Part shown: positions 15,977 to 24,856 of the stretch, piece by piece
How the letters are laid out: every line of letters begins with the position of its first letter
Numbering within the stretch: position 1 is the first letter of the stretch
NCBI GenBank assembly: GCA_913062955.1
Contig: CAJXZP010000042.1
Location: 1-35,248 of the forward strand
Source of the DNA: an uncultured Flavobacteriales bacterium
GTDB taxonomy: Bacteria > Bacteroidota > Bacteroidia > Flavobacteriales_G > Salibacteraceae
Direction: 5' to 3'
Length of the DNA: 35,248 bases
Program-made: the position numbers and the translations under genes
Notes under the pieces: generated by a model
What the model saw: the letters and a program-made list of their open reading frames with translations, nothing else
The model's database searches: none
Told to the model about the DNA's origin: nothing

Positions 15977-18832
15977 ATGAACAGTTCAAAACGAATACTA
16001 TACTTGGTAGGATTCTTATTTGCCACGGTAACGGGTTATGCTCAAGAAAAAAGAGCTTTATCGCCAGATGACTTAGAAGATTGGAAAACACTAAGTGAAG
16101 CCCGAATATCTAATGATGGGAATTGGGTATCGTATACCGTAAAGCCAAATGTGGGTGATGGTATATTACATGTGAAGAATCCTGACTCTGGAATAGAAAA
16201 GCAATTTGAACGGGGGTATAAAGCCAAGTTTTCTGCGCAAAGTAATTACGTGGTTTTTCTGATAAAGCCGCAATTGGATTCCTTACGAAAACTCCGTTTA
16301 GATGAAGTTTCTAAATCTAAGTGGCCCAAAGATACCTTGGCTATTTATGTGTTTGATCAAGATACTGTACTCAAGTTTGGTGGGGTTAAATCACACAAGC
16401 TTGCAAATGAGGGACGTGATTTGCTCGCTTTTATGTACGAGAAACCTAAAAAGGAAAAAACGGCTGCTTCCAAGAAAAAGAAAAAGAAGAAGAAATCGAA
16501 AAAAGGGGAAGAACCGAAAAGTGGAAAAGATCCTATAAAAAGGAAAACGAGTGATCTGGTGTTGTTTGACCCCATTTCCGCTAAGGAAATCATTGTGAAG
16601 AATGTTCAAGAGTATTCCGTTTCTCGCTATGGAAATAGTTTGGCTTATATACGTGCCTTTGGGGATACAATTGATAGTGTGGGCGTGTATTGGCAAAGTA
16701 ATATGACGCAAAGAATTGATACTTCGTACTACGGTTTAGGAACCGCCAAAAAGCCAACGTTTAATACAGCAGGAAGTGAAATGGTATGGATCGTTTCGGC
16801 AGATACAGGGGATGCAAAAGCGTATGCATTGTATGCGACAAGAGGGAATCATGGTACTCGAATAATTGTGGATACCAACGACCAATTTTTGCCAACAGGT
16901 CATACGGTGAGTGAAAATGGGAGGATTTACTTCTCTAAAGATGGTGGAAAGATATTTTTTGGAACGGCAGAAAGACCGGTCGAAGAACCGAAAGATTCGA
17001 TTCCAGTGAATGAAAAATCAACATTGGATGTGTGGTCTTGGACAGATTTAAGAGTACAACCAATGCAGTTGTTGCAACGGAAACGCGATGAAAAGAAAAC
17101 GTATTTGGCGGTGTTCAATAGCAACTCGCAAAAAGTGGTGCCTTTAGAGAATGACTCTACGGGATATGTTAAGTTGCTAAAAGAAGGTAATGGTGATTAC
17201 TTGATTCTAACAGAATCTAAAAAGTATGACATCAGTTCCAGTTGGACCTACCCCTTTTTATCAGATTACTATCAAGTGAATCTAAAAACTGGAGAACGGG
17301 AGTTAATTGCAGAGGCTTTGGGATATAATACTTCTGTTTCACCTTCAGGAAGATTTTTCCTGTATTTTGATGGAGATGAATCTGTTTGGTATTGTAAAGA
17401 TTTAGAATCCAAAAAAACAACTGAAATCTCCAATTGGTTAGTCAATAATGGACAGATTTTGGCCAATCAGGAATCTGAAATTCCAGCCAAACCATTTGCC
17501 TATGGTACGGTGGGATGGGTTGAAAAAGAAGATTGGGTTCTGATAAATACAAAATTTGACGTGTGGATGGTGGACCCAACTGGGGTAAAACTACCCGTGT
17601 CATTAACTCAAGGAAAAGCGGATAAAGAAAAATGGAAAGTGAGAGTTCGCCTTTTTGACCGCGATCTGGATTATGTAAATGTAGATTCTGTTTTAATGCT
17701 GTCTATACAGAATACCATTAATAATGAGGCAGGATTGTATTTAAGGCCTGCCAGAGAGGGGGCTTTGTCTGAGTTGACCTTTGGGAAACAATCCATTTAT
17801 CAATTAAGTAAAGCGAAAGATGTGGATCGGTTTATCTACCGTTTGGCAAATTTCAATACGTATCCGGATGTGGTATATACCGCTGTAGTGGATGATAGTT
17901 CTATAGTAAGCCAGTTTAAGAATAGCACGAAAGTTTCGGATGCTTTACCTGAGCAAAGAGAGGTGCTTTGGGGCTCGGTAACCAAACATTTTTGGAAGGA
18001 TGAAAAGGGTGTGGATCAAAAGGGGCTTTTATATTATCCTGAAAATTTTGATTCTACTCGTCAGTATCCGGTAATGATTTATTTCTACGAAAAATATTTT
18101 AGTTCTGAATATACGTATAAATCCTTTCGTCCTTCGCATTCAACAGTAGCTATCCCTTTGTATACCAGTAACGATTATATGGTTTTGGTTCCAGATATTC
18201 ATTATGCAACCGGACATCCTGGGAAAGATGGATTAAATGCGGTGGTGAGTGGCGCAAATTCACTCAAAGAGCTAGCCTATATAGATGGTTCGAAAATGGC
18301 CATTCAAGGGCAGAGTTGGGGAGGGTATCAAGTGGCCTATATTGTGACGCAAACCGATATGTTTGCGGCTGCTATGGCCGGTGCTCCGGTAAGTAATATG
18401 ACTTCTGCTTATGGCGGGATTCGTTGGGGTTCGGGTATGAGTAGAGCATTTCAATACGAAAAAACGCAAAGTAGAATTGGGCAAAATTTATGGGATGGTT
18501 TTGACTTGTATATAGAGAACTCTCCATTATTTCATTTACCTAAAGTAGCTACTCCATTATTAATTATGCATAATGATAATGATGGTGCGGTACCCTATTA
18601 TCAAGGTATTGAGATGTTTATGGGGATGCGAAGATTACAGAAGCCAGCTTGGTTATTGGTGTATAATAATGAGCAACATAACTTGCGTAAAATGCCAAAT
18701 CGATTAGACTTGAGTCGTAGAATGTTTCAGTTCTTTAATCATTATTTAAAAGGGGAGCCCGTTCCTAAATGGATGCGTGTTGGTGTGCCTGCCGTTGATA
18801 AGGGAAAGGATTACGGTTTTGATTTGAAATAA
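15977..18832 (+). CDS. Secreted prolyl oligopeptidase-family (S9) peptidase with a lysine-rich insert
   Basis: A 951-aa protein with Sec signal peptide (MNSSKRILYLVGFLFATVTG, AQE). The middle is a beta-propeller-like region (about 40-680). The C-terminal alpha/beta-hydrolase domain carries Ser780 in GQSWGGYQ, Asp869 in HNDNDGAVP and His901 in NNEQHN, the full S9 triad. It would cleave peptides in the periplasm or at the surface; its length is greater than DPP4-type members (about 700-750). Odd feature: residues 155-190 form a low-complexity basic segment with eight consecutive Lys (166-173), encoded by mixed AAA/AAG codons and inserted between propeller blades. No C-terminal sorting domain is present, so I expect it to be periplasmic. 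A small DUF1569 gene follows after 20 bp. Confidence 0.88.
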   Translation: MNSSKRILYLVGFLFATVTGYAQEKRALSPDDLEDWKTLSEARISNDGNWVSYTVKPNVGDGILHVKNPDSGIEKQFERGYKAKFSAQSNYVVFLIKPQLDSLRKLRLDEVSKSKWPKDTLAIYVFDQDTVLKFGGVKSHKLANEGRDLLAFMYEKPKKEKTAASKKKKKKKKSKKGEEPKSGKDPIKRKTSDLVLFDPISAKEIIVKNVQEYSVSRYGNSLAYIRAFGDTIDSVGVYWQSNMTQRIDTSYYGLGTAKKPTFNTAGSEMVWIVSADTGDAKAYALYATRGNHGTRIIVDTNDQFLPTGHTVSENGRIYFSKDGGKIFFGTAERPVEEPKDSIPVNEKSTLDVWSWTDLRVQPMQLLQRKRDEKKTYLAVFNSNSQKVVPLENDSTGYVKLLKEGNGDYLILTESKKYDISSSWTYPFLSDYYQVNLKTGERELIAEALGYNTSVSPSGRFFLYFDGDESVWYCKDLESKKTTEISNWLVNNGQILANQESEIPAKPFAYGTVGWVEKEDWVLINTKFDVWMVDPTGVKLPVSLTQGKADKEKWKVRVRLFDRDLDYVNVDSVLMLSIQNTINNEAGLYLRPAREGALSELTFGKQSIYQLSKAKDVDRFIYRLANFNTYPDVVYTAVVDDSSIVSQFKNSTKVSDALPEQREVLWGSVTKHFWKDEKGVDQKGLLYYPENFDSTRQYPVMIYFYEKYFSSEYTYKSFRPSHSTVAIPLYTSNDYMVLVPDIHYATGHPGKDGLNAVVSGANSLKELAYIDGSKMAIQGQSWGGYQVAYIVTQTDMFAAAMAGAPVSNMTSAYGGIRWGSGMSRAFQYEKTQSRIGQNLWDGFDLYIENSPLFHLPKVATPLLIMHNDNDGAVPYYQGIEMFMGMRRLQKPAWLLVYNNEQHNLRKMPNRLDLSRRMFQFFNHYLKGEPVPKWMRVGVPAVDKGKDYGFDLK

Positions 18833-18852
18833 ACGAGTATAAAAAAGGGACG

Positions 18853-19308
18853 ATGATTAAAAATATGTTTGATAGAAAGGAGGCTGATTATTTGTTGGCA
18901 AGGCTAGATAAACTCTTTGCCGAATCCAGGCCAGAGTGGGGGAAGATGGATGCTGCCCAAATGTTGGCACATCTGAATGTGCAATTTGAAATGGTGTATT
19001 CAGATGTGCATCCTAAAGCCACTGGGGTGAAAAAGTTTTTATTGAAGCTTTTTGTAAAAAATGGAGTGGTTAACGAAAAACCATATCCGAAAAATAGTAG
19101 AACTGCACCGGCTTTTATTCAAATTTCGAATAAAAATTTCGAGAAGGAGAAGGAGCGTTTGGTGGACTTTATTAATAAAACCCAAAAGTTGGGAGAAAGT
19201 TCTTTTGAGGGAAGGGAGTCCAATAGCTTCGGTGTTCTAACGGTAAAAGAATGGAATAATTCTTTTGTGAAACATATGGATCACCATTTTATTCAATTTG
19301 GGGTTTAG
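18853..19308 (+). CDS. DUF1569 (DinB-like) protein
   Basis: A 151-aa cytoplasmic-type protein. Motifs of DUF1569: MDAAQMLAHLNVQFEMV (His in the first helix), a basic stretch VKKFLLKLFVKN, and the C-terminal WNNSFVKHMDHHFIQFGV. The spaced His residues resemble the metal-binding triad of DinB/YfiT four-helix-bundle proteins. No function is established for the family. It lies 20 bp after the S9 peptidase and is followed by a hairpin that probably ends the transcript. Confidence 0.82.
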   Translation: MIKNMFDRKEADYLLARLDKLFAESRPEWGKMDAAQMLAHLNVQFEMVYSDVHPKATGVKKFLLKLFVKNGVVNEKPYPKNSRTAPAFIQISNKNFEKEKERLVDFINKTQKLGESSFEGRESNSFGVLTVKEWNNSFVKHMDHHFIQFGV

Positions 19309-19334
19309 GTACAGACACGATAAATAATGGTAGA

Positions 19335-19369
19335 ACCGTATTTTGGAATGGGTAATTCTAAAATACGGT
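19335..19369 (+). terminator. Probable terminator after the DUF1569 gene
   Basis: A 15-bp stem with one G-U pair (ACCGTATTTTGGAAT at 19335-19349, partner at 19355-19369), 5-nt loop, then ATTTATAA. The G-U pair is valid only on plus-strand RNA, which favours the S9/DUF1569 transcript. The T-tract is weak. Confidence 0.6.
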
Positions 19370-19470
19370 ATTTATAACGGTAAGACATTTATTACAACTG
19401 TTTTAACGCATGGTTAGATTTCCGGATGTTACGGTTCCCTAAAGTTTTAATTCCAGTTAGAGTCTAGGTG

Positions 19471-20715
19471 TTAACTTCTAATGGCTTCTACAGGGTCTTT
19501 TTTAGCGGCTTGCCAAGCGGGAACTAAACCCGCAATAATTCCAATAATAACGGAAATAGAGATTCCAATTGTAATATTTTGCAGGGTTAAAACAATCTCG
19601 TAATCGGTAGTCATTGTGGTAATAAAGGTGAGAATGGCAATAAGTAATAATCCGATTAATCCACCAATGAGTGAGAGAATGACAGATTCACTTAGGAATT
19701 GAAATAGAATGAATCCATTCTTGGCTCCCAAAGCTTTTTGAATTCCAATTATTTTGGTCCGTTCCTTAACAGATACAAACATGATGTTTGCAATGCTTAC
19801 GGCACCGACAATAATTGAAAATCCACCAATTACAGATCCCAGAATATGAATGAATCCAAAAAAACCGTCAAACCCTTCGGAGATGATGCTGATCTCATTT
19901 AACGCAAAATCATTTTTCTCAATCGGTTTTAGTCTGCGTTGTGCTCGCAAAATACCCGTTAGCTCATCGATTAATAGGGCATTCTCCACCCCCTCTTTCG
20001 CTTTCACATAGATGGTTGGATCCACCCGGCTCGAGCGAACATTCACCATGGTTTTTGCGTAATTCAAATTGAGGATCACATAAGGGTCTAAAGAAAAACC
20101 GATCATGCTTTCCCCTTCCCGTTTAAAAACACCAATGACACGTACTTTTTTCCCTCCAATTTTTATGACCCGGCCTACCGGATCCGTATACCCAAAAAGG
20201 TCGAACGCTATTTGATTGCCAATTACGCAAACGTTGGTTCCATTTAAAATTTCTTTCTCGGAAAAATAGCGCCCTTTTTCAACTTCAAAATTTCGTACAT
20301 GGTCGTACCCTTTAGAGGCTCCAACAATAATGGTTTGCTCCACACTGTTGGATTTAAACTTAACCGTTTTAGCAAAATTGCAGGTGAATGCACTTCCTTC
20401 CGCATGTTCGGATTGTTCGGAAATAGCTATTTGTTCCGAAGGTTGTGGATAAGGTCTGGACATATAGTCCCACCAATTATAAGCTCCACCAAATTGCCAG
20501 GGCCATTTTTGGACAAAAATGACATTGTTACCCAAATCTTCTACACTACTTCTTATTTTAGATTCTAAAGAATCCACTAGGGTGAAAACGGTGATAATGG
20601 AAAAGATGCCGATCGTAATTCCAAGTAACGAAAGAATAGTTCGTAATTTGTTTGTGGTTAACGCAGTAACCGAAAATGCAATACTCTCTTTGAATAACTT
20701 TAGGTAAATTTTCAT
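19471..20715 (-). CDS. MacB/FtsX-family ABC transporter permease
   Basis: From the start at MKIYLKLFKESI the protein is 414 aa. Residues about 1-47 hold the N-terminal helix (LRTILSLLGITIGIFSIITV). A long periplasmic MacB_PCD-type domain follows (about 50-275, with VIFVQKWPW, GRYFSEKEI and VIGNQIAFDLFG). The C-terminal FtsX unit has three helices (about 290-400) and ends PAWQAAKKDPVEAIRS, a hallmark of the family. It would form the membrane part of a tripartite or mechanotransmission ABC system. No ATPase or membrane-fusion gene is adjacent, so its partner is encoded elsewhere. The frame extends to 20787, but the upstream part does not look like protein of this family. Confidence 0.87.
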   Translation of the reverse strand: MKIYLKLFKESIAFSVTALTTNKLRTILSLLGITIGIFSIITVFTLVDSLESKIRSSVEDLGNNVIFVQKWPWQFGGAYNWWDYMSRPYPQPSEQIAISEQSEHAEGSAFTCNFAKTVKFKSNSVEQTIIVGASKGYDHVRNFEVEKGRYFSEKEILNGTNVCVIGNQIAFDLFGYTDPVGRVIKIGGKKVRVIGVFKREGESMIGFSLDPYVILNLNYAKTMVNVRSSRVDPTIYVKAKEGVENALLIDELTGILRAQRRLKPIEKNDFALNEISIISEGFDGFFGFIHILGSVIGGFSIIVGAVSIANIMFVSVKERTKIIGIQKALGAKNGFILFQFLSESVILSLIGGLIGLLLIAILTFITTMTTDYEIVLTLQNITIGISISVIIGIIAGLVPAWQAAKKDPVEAIRS

Positions 20716-20911
20716 TGGTATGCACAAAAGTAATTCAAGGGTTCTTTGGGTTCCGACCGTTTGTAAATGGATAAGCACCTTTGTCACAAATATTTTTCAT
20801 AAAAAGATGTTCAAAACACGTTGAAAAACGCATTTTATTCGGACTTTTGTGTATTGCCTTTCGAGAGGTAATTCGTTAAAATTGCTAATACTTCAAAAAC
20901 TAGTTAGAGGG

Positions 20912-22426
20912 ATGTCAGTAAAAATCAAAACGGCTTTAATATCAGTGTTTTACAAGGATGGTTTAGAGCCTATCGTTAAGAAACTTCATGCGCAAGGAGT
21001 TCAAATTATTTCAACAGGTGGTACCCAAGCTTTTGTAGAAGGTTTTGGAATTCCAGTTATTCCAGCTGAAAACTTAACTGGATACCCTTCTATTTTGGGT
21101 GGAAGAGTGAAAACTCTACACCCGGCCATTTTTGGAGGTATTTTATCTCGAAGAGAATTAGACAGTGATAAGGAGCAGTTGGATGAATTCAAAATTCCGG
21201 AAATTGATATGGTTATTGTGGATTTATATCCGTTTGAAGAAACCGTGGATTCTGGAGCAGACGAACAAGATATTATTGAGAAAATTGATATCGGTGGAAT
21301 TTCTTTAATTAGAGCAGCGGCCAAAAATTTTAAGGATGTACTAATCGTTTCTACCCGTAATCAATACCAGGATGTATTGAACGTGATTTCGGAAAACGAT
21401 GGCGTAACCGAATTAGCGACTAGAAAACGTTACGCGGGTGAAGCATTTGCCGTGTCATCGCATTACGATACGCATATTCATCATTATTTCAATCCAACAC
21501 CAAGTGCATTAAAGATTAGTGAAAACAATCAAAGTGTATTGCGTTATGGTGAGAACCCGCATCAAAAAGGATATTTCTATGGGAAAATAGAAGAGCTTTT
21601 TGAAAAGAAAAACGGAAAAGAACTAAGTTATAATAACTTATTGGATGTGGATGCTGCTGTTGCCTTAATTGCTGATTATAAAGAGTGTACCTTTGTGGTG
21701 ATGAAGCACAATAATGCATGTGGTTTAGCATCTAGAGAAACGGTTTGCAATGCATTTAAAGGTGCCTTAGCAGGTGATCCAACTTCTGCTTTTGGTGGGG
21801 TTTTAATTGCTAATAGAGAGATTGATCTAGCTACCGCTACAGAAATCGATAAAATATTTTATGAAGTGGTGATAGCCCCTTCTTTTAGCGAGGAAGCTTT
21901 GGCTTTATTATCGGCTAAGAAAAATAGAATCGTATTGGTCCAAAAAGAGGTGGAAGTAGCCACTCAAATGGTACGTACAGCATTGAACGGTTATTTGGTT
22001 CAAGATAGAGACGTAAGCACTCAGGTGGCTGCTGATTTAAAAGTAGTGACAAAGATTACCCCTACTGCAGATGAGGTGGCCGATTTGTTGTTTGCTAACA
22101 AGTTGGTAAAACATACCAAGTCCAATACCATCATTTTGGTGAAAAATGGTCAGTTATTGGCGAGTGGTACCGGGCAAACTTCTCGTGTGGATGCCTTGAA
22201 ACAAGCAATTGCTAAAGCGCAGTCATTTGATTTTGATTTAACCGGTGCTGTTTTGGCATCGGATGCATTTTTTCCATTTGCGGATTGTGTAGAAATCGCA
22301 GATAAGGCAGGAATTCATGCGGTAATTCAACCAGGTGGTTCTATTAAAGATCAATTGTCGGTGGACTATTGTGATGCGAATGATATGGCTATGGTGATGA
22401 CAGGTGTTCGTCACTTTAAACATTAA
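20912..22426 (+). CDS. purH: Bifunctional AICAR transformylase / IMP cyclohydrolase
   Basis: A 504-aa enzyme for the last two steps of IMP synthesis: formylation of AICAR with 10-formyl-THF, then ring closure. The N-terminal MGS-like cyclohydrolase domain (about 1-190) starts KIKTALISVFYKDGLEPIV and has STGGTQAF, GRVKTLHPAIFGG and ENLTGYPSILGGR. The transformylase domain follows, with the catalytic Lys265-His266 in MKHNNACG and the terminal QPGGSIKD and MVMTGVRHFKH. The start at 20912 gives the family N-terminus; an upstream ATG at 20849 would add 21 atypical residues. It is 40 bp ahead of mreB, and the purH-mre order is common in Bacteroidota. Confidence 0.95.
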   Translation: MSVKIKTALISVFYKDGLEPIVKKLHAQGVQIISTGGTQAFVEGFGIPVIPAENLTGYPSILGGRVKTLHPAIFGGILSRRELDSDKEQLDEFKIPEIDMVIVDLYPFEETVDSGADEQDIIEKIDIGGISLIRAAAKNFKDVLIVSTRNQYQDVLNVISENDGVTELATRKRYAGEAFAVSSHYDTHIHHYFNPTPSALKISENNQSVLRYGENPHQKGYFYGKIEELFEKKNGKELSYNNLLDVDAAVALIADYKECTFVVMKHNNACGLASRETVCNAFKGALAGDPTSAFGGVLIANREIDLATATEIDKIFYEVVIAPSFSEEALALLSAKKNRIVLVQKEVEVATQMVRTALNGYLVQDRDVSTQVAADLKVVTKITPTADEVADLLFANKLVKHTKSNTIILVKNGQLLASGTGQTSRVDALKQAIAKAQSFDFDLTGAVLASDAFFPFADCVEIADKAGIHAVIQPGGSIKDQLSVDYCDANDMAMVMTGVRHFKH

Positions 22427-22466
22427 TAAATTAGCGCTTAAGTGCGTAAAAAAGAGGGATTAATAG

Positions 22467-23489
22467 ATGGGGTTATTTGATTTTTTTACACAGGAGATTG
22501 CGATCGATTTAGGTACGGCAAACACGTTGATTATTTATAAAGATAAAGTGGTTGTGGATGAACCCTCTATAGTGGCTCTAGATCGTGCTACCGGTAGAGT
22601 TTTGGCCGTAGGTAAACAAGCGCAACAAATGCATGGCAAAACGCATGAGAATATCAAAACCATTCGTCCGTTGAAGGATGGGGTTATTGCGGATTTCCAC
22701 GCTGCAGAGCATATGATCCGTGGGATGATCAAAATGATCCCTAATAAAAACCGTTTGTTTACGCCATCTCTAAAAATGGTTATCTGTATCCCATCAGGTA
22801 TCACAGAGGTTGAAAAACGTGCGGTACGTGATAGTGCAGAACATGCAGGCGCAAAAGATGTGTATTTAATTCATGAACCTATGGCGGCCGCAATTGGTAT
22901 TGGTATCGATGTGGAAGAGCCAATGGGTAATATGGTTATTGATATTGGTGGTGGTACTTCGGAAATTGCCGTAATCGCTTTAGGAGGTATCGTTTGTGAT
23001 AAGTCTATTCGTGTAGCTGGAGATGAGTTTACCAGCGATATTGAAGACTATATGCGAAGACAACATAATATATTAATTGGTGATCGTACAGCGGAGCAAA
23101 TTAAAATTGCAGTGGGTGCAGCTACCATGGAGTTGGATAGTCCTCCAGAAGATTACGCGGTTCATGGTCGAGATTTGATGACCGGTATTCCAAAAGAAAT
23201 CAAGGTGACTTACCTAGAAATTGCGCAAGCTTTAGATAAATCAATATCTAAAATCGAAGAAGCCATTTTGAGTGCGTTGGAAATGACTCCACCCGAGTTG
23301 TCCGCGGATATCTATAAAACAGGTATTTATTTAGCCGGTGGAGGGGCTATGCTTCGTGGACTGGATAAGCGGATTGAGCAAAAAACTAAATTGCCAATCC
23401 ATATTGCCGATGATCCGTTAAGAGCGGTAGCTAGAGGTACTGGGATCGCTCTTAAGAAAGCAGATACCCTAACATTCTTAATTAGATAG
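22467..23489 (+). CDS. mreB: Rod shape-determining actin MreB
   Basis: A 340-aa actin-like ATPase that positions the cell-wall elongation machinery under the inner membrane. Visible: N-terminal amphipathic MGLFDFFTQ, phosphate-1 loop DLGTANTLI, MAAAIGIGIDV, phosphate-2 IDIGGGTSEIAVI, and the adenosine motif YLAGGGAMLRGLD near residue 290. The length is normal. First of the mreB-mreC-mreD-mrdA-rodA series; 30 bp separate it from mreC. Confidence 0.97.
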   Translation: MGLFDFFTQEIAIDLGTANTLIIYKDKVVVDEPSIVALDRATGRVLAVGKQAQQMHGKTHENIKTIRPLKDGVIADFHAAEHMIRGMIKMIPNKNRLFTPSLKMVICIPSGITEVEKRAVRDSAEHAGAKDVYLIHEPMAAAIGIGIDVEEPMGNMVIDIGGGTSEIAVIALGGIVCDKSIRVAGDEFTSDIEDYMRRQHNILIGDRTAEQIKIAVGAATMELDSPPEDYAVHGRDLMTGIPKEIKVTYLEIAQALDKSISKIEEAILSALEMTPPELSADIYKTGIYLAGGGAMLRGLDKRIEQKTKLPIHIADDPLRAVARGTGIALKKADTLTFLIR

Positions 23490-23519
23490 TTTTATAACAT
23501 ATAAGCTGGGTTCCGCGAT

Positions 23520-24344
23520 ATGCGAAAACTGATTCAAGTTATTCTGACTCATTATGTATTTGGTCTGTTTCTGATATTGGAACTGATTGGGTTTTTAATG
23601 TTGGTACGTTTCAATACCTACCATCAAATCTCCTATTTATCGTGGTTGAACGAAGTAACGGGTGGATGGAATACTCGTGTAAGTAACTTAACACAACATT
23701 TTGATTTAGTGGGTGATAATGCCGTTTTGGCAGAAGAAAATGCACAATTACGGGAGAAATTAGCCATTTCGTATTTAAATGTATCCAATCAATTTAACCC
23801 TTGGATAGACACCATTTATCACCAAAGTTTTTTGTACCGAGAAGCCCAAGTAATCAATAACCAATTGAATCAACAAGATAATTTCTTGATGATTAATAAA
23901 GGGTCTATTTCAGGGATTAAAACCGGAATGGGCGTGATTAATTCCAATGGGATTGTGGGGGTTGTTACTGATGTGTCGGAACACTATGCAGTGGTCATGT
24001 CGGTTTTGAACTCTAAGTTTAGGTTGGGTGTACGGTTAAGAAATCAAGAATATTTCGGTTTGTTAAATTGGAATGGTAAAGATTTGAACCATGGGACCTT
24101 AGTAAACATTCAAAGGTTTGTTACGGTACGGAAATCCGATTCAGTAGAAACCTTAGGAGCTTCAGGAATTTTCCCTGTAGGATTGCATGTAGGTAAAGTA
24201 GATTCCATATTAGCATTGGAAGAATCAAATACTTGGGAAATTCAAATCGCATTATCCGCTAATTTGCAACAAACCAAACATGTGTATGTCATGGAAAATA
24301 TTTTTAAAGAAGAAATTATTGAATTAGAGGAGGCTACGAAATGA
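23520..24344 (+). CDS. mreC: Rod shape-determining protein MreC
   Basis: A 274-aa bitopic inner-membrane protein. One N-terminal membrane helix lies at about 9-30 (HYVFGLFLILELIGFLMLV). A coiled-coil segment with GDNAVLAEENAQLREKL follows near residues 66-82, and then the two-barrel periplasmic domain with FLMINKGSISGIKTGMGVIN and GIVGVVTDVSEHYAVVMSVL, typical of MreC. The protein bridges MreB/RodA/PBP2. The stop codon overlaps the start of mreD by 4 bp (ATGA). Confidence 0.93.
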   Translation: MRKLIQVILTHYVFGLFLILELIGFLMLVRFNTYHQISYLSWLNEVTGGWNTRVSNLTQHFDLVGDNAVLAEENAQLREKLAISYLNVSNQFNPWIDTIYHQSFLYREAQVINNQLNQQDNFLMINKGSISGIKTGMGVINSNGIVGVVTDVSEHYAVVMSVLNSKFRLGVRLRNQEYFGLLNWNGKDLNHGTLVNIQRFVTVRKSDSVETLGASGIFPVGLHVGKVDSILALEESNTWEIQIALSANLQQTKHVYVMENIFKEEIIELEEATK

Positions 24345-24856
24345 CACAGTCAGTTGTAATCAGTAGTTTGCGTTGGGTGATGCTTATGGCACTACAAATA
24401 GTAGTCCTTAATAATATTTATTTGGGAGGCGTTTTTAACCCCTGGGTATATGTACTCATTATTTTGAGTTTACCCATTGAATTTTCCCCTTTAGCCGTTT
24501 TACTTACGGGTTTCTTTACGGGATTTACTTTAGATCTATTTACGCATACTATTGGAATGCACACCATGTCTTTGACCCTACTTGCTTTTTTACGACCAAA
24601 AATACTGGCTTTAATAACCCCCAGAGATGGGTTCGATTTTGGATCCTCCGTCAATGTAAGAGATTTAGGATGGCGTAAGTATGCAGTTTATGCGTTGTTG
24701 TTGATCTTTTCACATCATTTAGTGTTGTTTTCATTGGAAGCATTTTCCTCGGGGCTTTTTTGGTTAGCGGTACAAAAAACCTTTTTGAATACACTTCTTA
24801 CTTTCGTTTTGATTTTGATCATTCAATCGTTTACCGCAATAAAGGAGAAGGCGTAA
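24341..24856 (+). CDS. mreD: Rod shape-determining protein MreD
   Basis: A 171-aa strongly hydrophobic protein with about five membrane segments. The identifying parts are VVLNNIYLGGVFNPWVYVL, SLPIEFSPLAVLLTGFFTG and FTLDLFTHTIGMHTMSLTL, matching MreD of Bacteroidota. Position between mreC (4-bp overlap) and the PBP2 gene (start directly after the stop, TAAATG) confirms the call. Confidence 0.92.
   Translation: MTQSVVISSLRWVMLMALQIVVLNNIYLGGVFNPWVYVLIILSLPIEFSPLAVLLTGFFTGFTLDLFTHTIGMHTMSLTLLAFLRPKILALITPRDGFDFGSSVNVRDLGWRKYAVYALLLIFSHHLVLFSLEAFSSGLFWLAVQKTFLNTLLTFVLILIIQSFTAIKEKA

Noticed and set aside
16357-16711. Phe-rich minus-strand frames opposite the Lys-rich region of the S9 peptidase
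   Set aside because: They are the antisense reading of Lys codons in a well-supported gene.
20849-20911. Longer purH start
   Set aside because: The extra 21 residues do not resemble PurH, whose usual N-terminus starts at the Met encoded at 20912.
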